From Linnemannia hyalina (Eukaryota; Mortierellomycota; Mortierellomycetes; Mortierellales; Mortierellaceae), in assembly GCA_019671135.1 (NCBI GenBank), contig JAHRHY010000006.1:2418001-2482000 (forward strand): a stretch of 64,000 nt of DNA. The letters run 5' to 3'. The translations under genes were made by a program, and so were the position numbers. Below, in pieces: positions 59,633-64,000 of this stretch (position 1 is its first letter; every line of letters starts with the position of its first letter). A model generated the notes under the pieces. That model saw only the letters and a list, made by a program, of their open reading frames with translations. It was not told where the DNA came from and did not search any database.

Positions 59633-62234
59633 ATGTTGGCTGCTTCCTCAAGATCCATCGCCCGTGTCGCCTTCACCCGCGCCACCCTCCGCCCCACCGT
59701 CGCCATCGGCGTTCGCTTCTCCTCCGTCTGGACCAACGTCCCCATGGGTAAGCTTCCTCTTTTCTATGTTTTCATCGGGAACGGTGATCACATTTGAACG
59801 TCAAGGGTATCTACTCTCGAGGAGGACACGGCATGTTGTGGACAAATCATCAGGGAGATCAAACACGCATAGAAACTTGGACGGGACCAGCCAGGGCGCA
59901 AAGCAAAGGAGTAATGAGCGATGAGCAGGATTGGATTTGTGGTTTATCTCTTTCAAGCACTCTTGAACGCGATAACGATCTAATATTCCCCACACATAAA
60001 AGGAAAGGCGGTTGGGTTGTTTGTGTATCCACATAAAACAACCAACGGCAACATGAGGAGGAGGAGGAGGAAGAGGAGGCATGGCCAGAAAAGGCACAAA
60101 GTGGGGAAGAGCGGGAACGCGGGTGAAGATAAATAAAAAAGTGAGCAGAGTAGCAGAAGGAGAGGGAGAGATTGATCAAGATCGAAAAAATAAAAAAGAG
60201 TCGGCGAGTTCGTTCACAGGGGAGTAAGAGGGCGTCGCTCATTTTTTATCTTTTTCTCATCTCTTCATTCTGGATCATGGATCGTGGAGACGAGGGATGA
60301 AGGGGAGAGAGTGGGTAAACAATCATTCGTGCCATTCATGGATCATGGAGGAGGAAGGTGGAGAAGGGTAAACAATTAATCGTCCTTGCCTAACTTTATA
60401 ACATCCATACCCCTCGAGGTGTCTCGTGGAGGAGAGGACCAATCATTCATGCCTGACTCTACAACGATAACAACGGCTGTACTTTTGCATCCATACCATT
60501 CATACCGTTCATACCGCTAACGCTTTCTCCATTATATCCTCTTCTCTCCTCTCCTTTTAAATAGGTCCCCCTGATGCCATTCTCGGTGTCACTGAGGCCT
60601 TCAAGAAGGATACCGACCCCCGCAAGATGAACCTCGGTGTCGGTGCCTACCGTGATGATGCCGGCAAGCCCTTCGTCTTGTCCTGCGTTCGCAAGGTACT
60701 ACTTTTATTCACACGCAAACAGAACACAAGCAAGGAGAGACAAGAGTCCGCAATGCTCGTCGCTTGTCACTTTGACTCCTCACCCTGAGTGTCAAATGAT
60801 CAGCCTTGGTCAGAGGGAAATGAGAGTGAAAGAGTGACAGGGAGAAAGGGAAAGAACAGCGGCTGTTACCAATGCTTCGATTCTAACACAATGTACAACT
60901 TCTCATATCGGAAATAACACTAGGCCGAGGCCAAGATTGCTGCTGACAACCTTGACAAGGAGTACGCTGGAATCACCGGTGTCCCAGAGTTCACCAAGGG
61001 AGCTGCTATCCTCGCCTACGGCGCTGACAGCGCTCCCTTGAAGGAGGGTCGCGTAAGTTCATTCTTCATTCGACTTCACGGAATACAATCATAACAAGCC
61101 AAGCAAGCAAACAAGCATGTCGTGAGTCATGGATTGACGATTTTTTTCTTTCGATTTCTTTTTAATAGGTCGCCATTACCCAGACCATCTCCGGTACCGG
61201 TGCTCTTCGTGTCGGAGGTGAATTCTTTGCCCGTTGGTTCCCTACCTCCAAGAAGATCTTTGTCCCCACCCCCACCTGGGGCAACCATATCCCAATCTTC
61301 AAGGATTCCGGCCTCGAGGTCAACCACTACAAGTACTTTGACAAGAAGACCAACGGTCTCGACTTTGCCGGCATGGTCGCCGACATCAAGGTAACGAACG
61401 CTTCACTTTTTCATTATCTCTCAACCCGAAAGTGGACACCCGATGATACCCCGACCCGACTTTTATACGTTACCACATTCCCTGCAACAGTGACGCTGAT
61501 ACACATGTTGCGCATGGAACGTTTTGTTAAAATAGGCCGCCCCCAAGGGTTCCATCGTCTTGTTGCACGCTTGCGCGCACAACCCTACCGGTGTCGACCC
61601 CAGCCAGGCTCAGTGGGATGAGCTCTCGAAGGTTGTCAAGGATGCTGGCCACTTTGCCTTCTTCGACATGGCCTACCAGGGCTTCGCCTCGGGAAGCACT
61701 GACAAGGATGCCTATGCTCTCCGCAAGTTCGTCAAGGACGGCCACTTGGTTGCTCTCTCCCAGTCCTTTGCCAAGAACATGGGTCTCTATGGTGAGCGTA
61801 CCGGATCGTTCTCGTTGGTCACCTCGTCTGCCGAGGAGAAGGCCCGTGTCGACTCTCAGATCAAGATTGTTGTCCGCCCCATGTACTCCAACCCCCCCGT
61901 CAACGGAGCCCGCATTGTCTCGACCGTCTTGAACAACCCTGAGTTGAACGCTGAGTGGTTGGGAGAGGTCAAGTTGATGGCCGACCGCATCATCACCATG
62001 CGTGCCCAGCTCAAGAACCACCTCGTCAACGACCACAAGTCCAAGGTCAACTGGGACCACATCACCAACCAGATCGGTATGTTCTGCTACACTGGTGTGA
62101 CTCCTGAACAGGTTGAGAAGCTCAAGAACGAGCACCACGTCTACTTGACCAAGGATGGACGTATCTCTGTTGCCGGTATCTCTAGCCACAATGTTGCCTA
62201 CCTCGCCAAGGCCATCCACGAGGTCACCAAGTAA
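59633..62234 (+). CDS. AAT1: Mitochondrial aspartate aminotransferase
   Basis: Five exons: 59633-59747, 60565-60695, 60924-61052, 61169-61390 and 61536-62234, 431 residues. A PLP enzyme that swaps the amino group between aspartate and 2-oxoglutarate, part of the malate-aspartate shuttle. Residues 1-31 ([20 protein letters not shown] onward, up to RFSS) are a classical Arg-rich presequence. Family landmarks: [72 protein letters not shown] and [16 protein letters not shown] with the PLP lysine at about 279. It ends without another sorting signal. Intron 1 is 817 nt; it begins right after the presequence, which suggests later joining of the targeting exon, though this is inference. Confidence 0.97.
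59748..60564 (+). other. Long first intron of aspartate aminotransferase
   Basis: 817 nt from GTAAGC to AATAG, separating the presequence exon from the mature enzyme. GAGGAG repeats occur near 60056-60080 and related TCATGGATCATGGA / ATCGTGGAGACGA phrases near 60275-60350. No gene was seen. Confidence 0.7.
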
Positions 62235-62721
62235 TCATTTTTTTTCCATAGTTGCTTTTTCTCTTGTTCATATTCAATCAAATACACTTTACCCTTTTTT
62301 CATCACATCACCGTTTCTCTTTTTGTTTCCCTTGTATGATAACATGGAGTGGTGAATGGGGTTGCCAGCCAACCACCGGGGTCTCTGAAGACACCCTTGG
62401 GTAATGGACTCGGTATCCTGGATGTTGGATCATGTCACCCATATCTCACCAGAAGAAAAAAAAAATTCGTGGCAAATCCACGTGATGGGTGTGTGGGTGC
62501 ATGAGCTGAAACACGAAAAACGCGCCTAATAAAATTCGATCGATGACAACGACGCGTTTCGGCTATTCCATAATGTTACAAGTTTTTTTTTTGTTTGTTC
62601 GTACTTGACCCAATTGGACTTCACGAAGCGAGTCGATACTGACTAGATACTGAGACTTGACGCAGTGAGACGAGAAGGAAAAAAAAAATTGCGCCGCGCC
62701 TCAAGGAATGGTAAGCAGAGT

Positions 62722-62729
62722 TGACGTCA
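62722..62729. promoter_or_regulatory. Perfect CRE/ATF palindrome
   Basis: TGACGTCA, the 8-bp site of ATF/CREB-type bZIP dimers, 30 nt before a TATA-like element and 174 nt before the Tvp15-like ATG. Confidence 0.5.
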
Positions 62730-62758
62730 ACCAACTGAGGGACTGAAGAAAAAAAATG

Positions 62759-62768
62759 TATAATATAA
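62759..62768 (+). promoter_or_regulatory. TATA-like element of the Tvp15-like gene
   Basis: TATAATATAA, 135 nt before the ATG, followed by a pyrimidine-rich leader. Confidence 0.45.
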
Positions 62769-62902
62769 GTCGCTTTCCCCACATTTTTCTTCTTCAACTC
62801 TTCCTCTCCAAACCCGCAACTCGCTACCTTGGTCCATCATCGACTTTACACCAATTTAAGTTCCCATCCTACCTTAACCACTACACTAATACTCTTTCCA
62901 CA

Positions 62903-64000
62903 ATGGCTCAAGGCGCGTCTCTCTTCAGACTCTTGAACTTGATCACCTGTAAGCTTTCACATCCACTATTTGTCAGAGTTGCAAGTGTGTCCATGCATCC
63001 GAGTTCTCACAAGCATGATACTAACCACACCTACCTCTCTCTGGCACACCTTTTTCATTCTTTGTTGGTGCTGCACTTCAATTGGGTCATATTTTGCATG
63101 GCGCGACATAACTATCATGACAAAACCGCGCACAAAAAAAACCCAGCGATCTTGATCATCCTCGGTGGTATCCTCCTCTTTGTCATGCTCGGATCATGGA
63201 ACTCTGGTATCCTCGGAGTCTTCGTCGTGTAAGTTCTCTCATTTTCCTGCCTCCTCAGCCTCCATGTTATTACACTGTGCATGTACTTTTATGTAATAAG
63301 GCATTGGAGTGTCCTAGCGCCCAAAAAAAAACTAAATGAAAATTTCTCTTTGCGCCACCAATTTTTTTTCCATTCAATCTATAGCCTTTTCGGGCTGTTG
63401 ACCTTCTCTTTGGAGTTCGTCATCCCCGAGTCGATCGTCTATAATATGGGATTCATGTTCTCCCTCCTCGGCCGTGGTGTCTGTAAGTCATTTTGCCACT
63501 TTGCATGTCATTTCAATTGCGACCGTTCATACATGCCACGTTCAATGTCACAGCAATCGTCTAACACTTTCCTCCCTCCTTCATATCTCTGCTATCTTCA
63601 TACATGATCTCTAGTCTACATCAGGCAAGTATCCTATCTTTCATCTATCCATGCATTCAAACCGTAACCATCCACACCCAAAGTTAACAACCCCCCGCTC
63701 GCCTCTCCCTCTTCTTCTCCATTCATCAAACCCCTTTCTTTTAATAGCATGGGATTGTTAAGCCTCTCCTGGAAGTGGTTCAACATCCTGGTCGGATGCT
63801 TCATCATGGTCGTCGGTTTCTTCTACGTCGCCATGCATTTCGTCGGCGCTACCCCTTCGCCTTCCATGTCGGCCGTCCCAAACACTTCGAGCAACAACCT
63901 TAACCCTGGTACTACCTCTGGTTATTCCTACACCAACCCTACTACTCAGCGTGAGGAGGACTTGCAACCTAACATGACCGAGAACTACCAAGACCAGACC
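62903..64000 (+). CDS. TVP15: Tvp15-like (COPI-associated) Golgi membrane protein, 3' end missing
   Basis: Five visible exons: 62903-62948, 63147-63228, 63385-63482, 63615-63624 and 63748 to the window edge, about 163 residues so far. Four membrane spans: around ILIILGGILLFVMLGSW, FVVLFGLLTFSLEFVIP, MGFMFSLLGRGVFYISMG and NILVGCFIMVVGFFYVAMHF. GRGVFYI is typical of the COPI-associated/Tvp15 family of late-Golgi proteins. A hydrophilic Ser/Asn/Thr-rich cytosolic tail follows and runs off the end. Exon 4 is only 10 nt and its donor is GC (AG-GCAAGT) instead of GT; the joins read V-FYIS-MGLL in frame. A CRE and TATA-like element lie upstream. Confidence 0.8.

Larger units (their letters stand above)
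62235..62902. other. Intergenic region and promoter of the Tvp15-like gene
   Basis: The right end has a perfect CRE and a TATA-like element, listed separately. No gene was seen. Confidence 0.45.

Overview
This window reads as nuclear DNA of an intron-rich, early-diverging fungus, most probably a Mortierella-type (Mucoromycota/Mortierellomycota) species. The evidence is the mixture of genes: Mediator subunit 5, Cdc23/APC8, an Rdh54/RAD54B translocase, a Gcn4-type bZIP factor and a Tvp15-like Golgi protein are fungal in character, while a ferritin with an intact ferroxidase centre and a Gemin5-like WD40 protein are absent from yeasts and most Dikarya but kept in early-diverging lineages. Introns are mostly 60-200 nt with GTAAGT-like donors; I count about 77 in 16 genes. 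The genus is an inference; no rRNA or marker gene lies in the window.

Layout, left to right. 1-1547: 3' part of a serine-rich protein, then 4.2 kb without a recognisable gene. 5804-10695: a Rab-family GTPase with a 1.5-kb first intron, then 3-hydroxy-3-methylglutaryl-CoA lyase carrying both a mitochondrial presequence and a C-terminal SKL. 10942-14425 (minus strand): a SAM methyltransferase with a large histidine-rich insert and a small orphan protein. 14426-19016: a gene-poor interval with tRNA-Gly(UCC), tRNA-Tyr(GUA) with a 10-nt intron, three related hairpin elements, a perfect 13-bp inverted repeat and a possible coding relic. 19017-20421: ferritin. 22028-25332 (minus): MED5, divergent from CDC23 (25967-28715). 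29097-31193: an orphan secreted helical protein. 32340-35597: peroxisomal ABCD-type half transporter. 35737-40695 (minus): Gemin5-like protein. 41223-43535 (minus): adenylate kinase. 43740: tRNA-Val(AAC). 44067-45302: a Gcn4-type bZIP gene with a two-uORF leader. 45544-50462: RDH54 in 19 exons. 50844-53250: DHHC palmitoyltransferase. 54165-57293: membrane-anchored amidohydrolase. 57474-57757: tRNA-Arg(CCU) and a second identical tRNA-Val(AAC). 59633-62234: mitochondrial aspartate aminotransferase. 62903-end: Tvp15-like membrane protein, cut by the window edge.

The genes are mostly unrelated housekeeping functions, as usual for a fungal chromosome, not a pathway cluster. Two loose themes can be drawn: peroxisomal/mitochondrial acyl metabolism (HMG-CoA lyase with SKL, ABCD transporter), and amino-acid metabolism (Gcn4-type factor, aspartate aminotransferase). 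No transposon with intact coding capacity, CRISPR array, virus-like region or biosynthetic cluster was seen.

The most interesting signals are the leader of the bZIP gene (Gcn4-binding-type site upstream, 4-codon uORF in a strong context, 51-codon uORF, then the main AUG), the His-rich insert in the methyltransferase, the three hairpin repeats near 16.2-16.5 kb, and two 10-nt micro-exons. Exon structures were built by hand from splice signals and conservation; every multi-exon model given keeps an open frame across all junctions.
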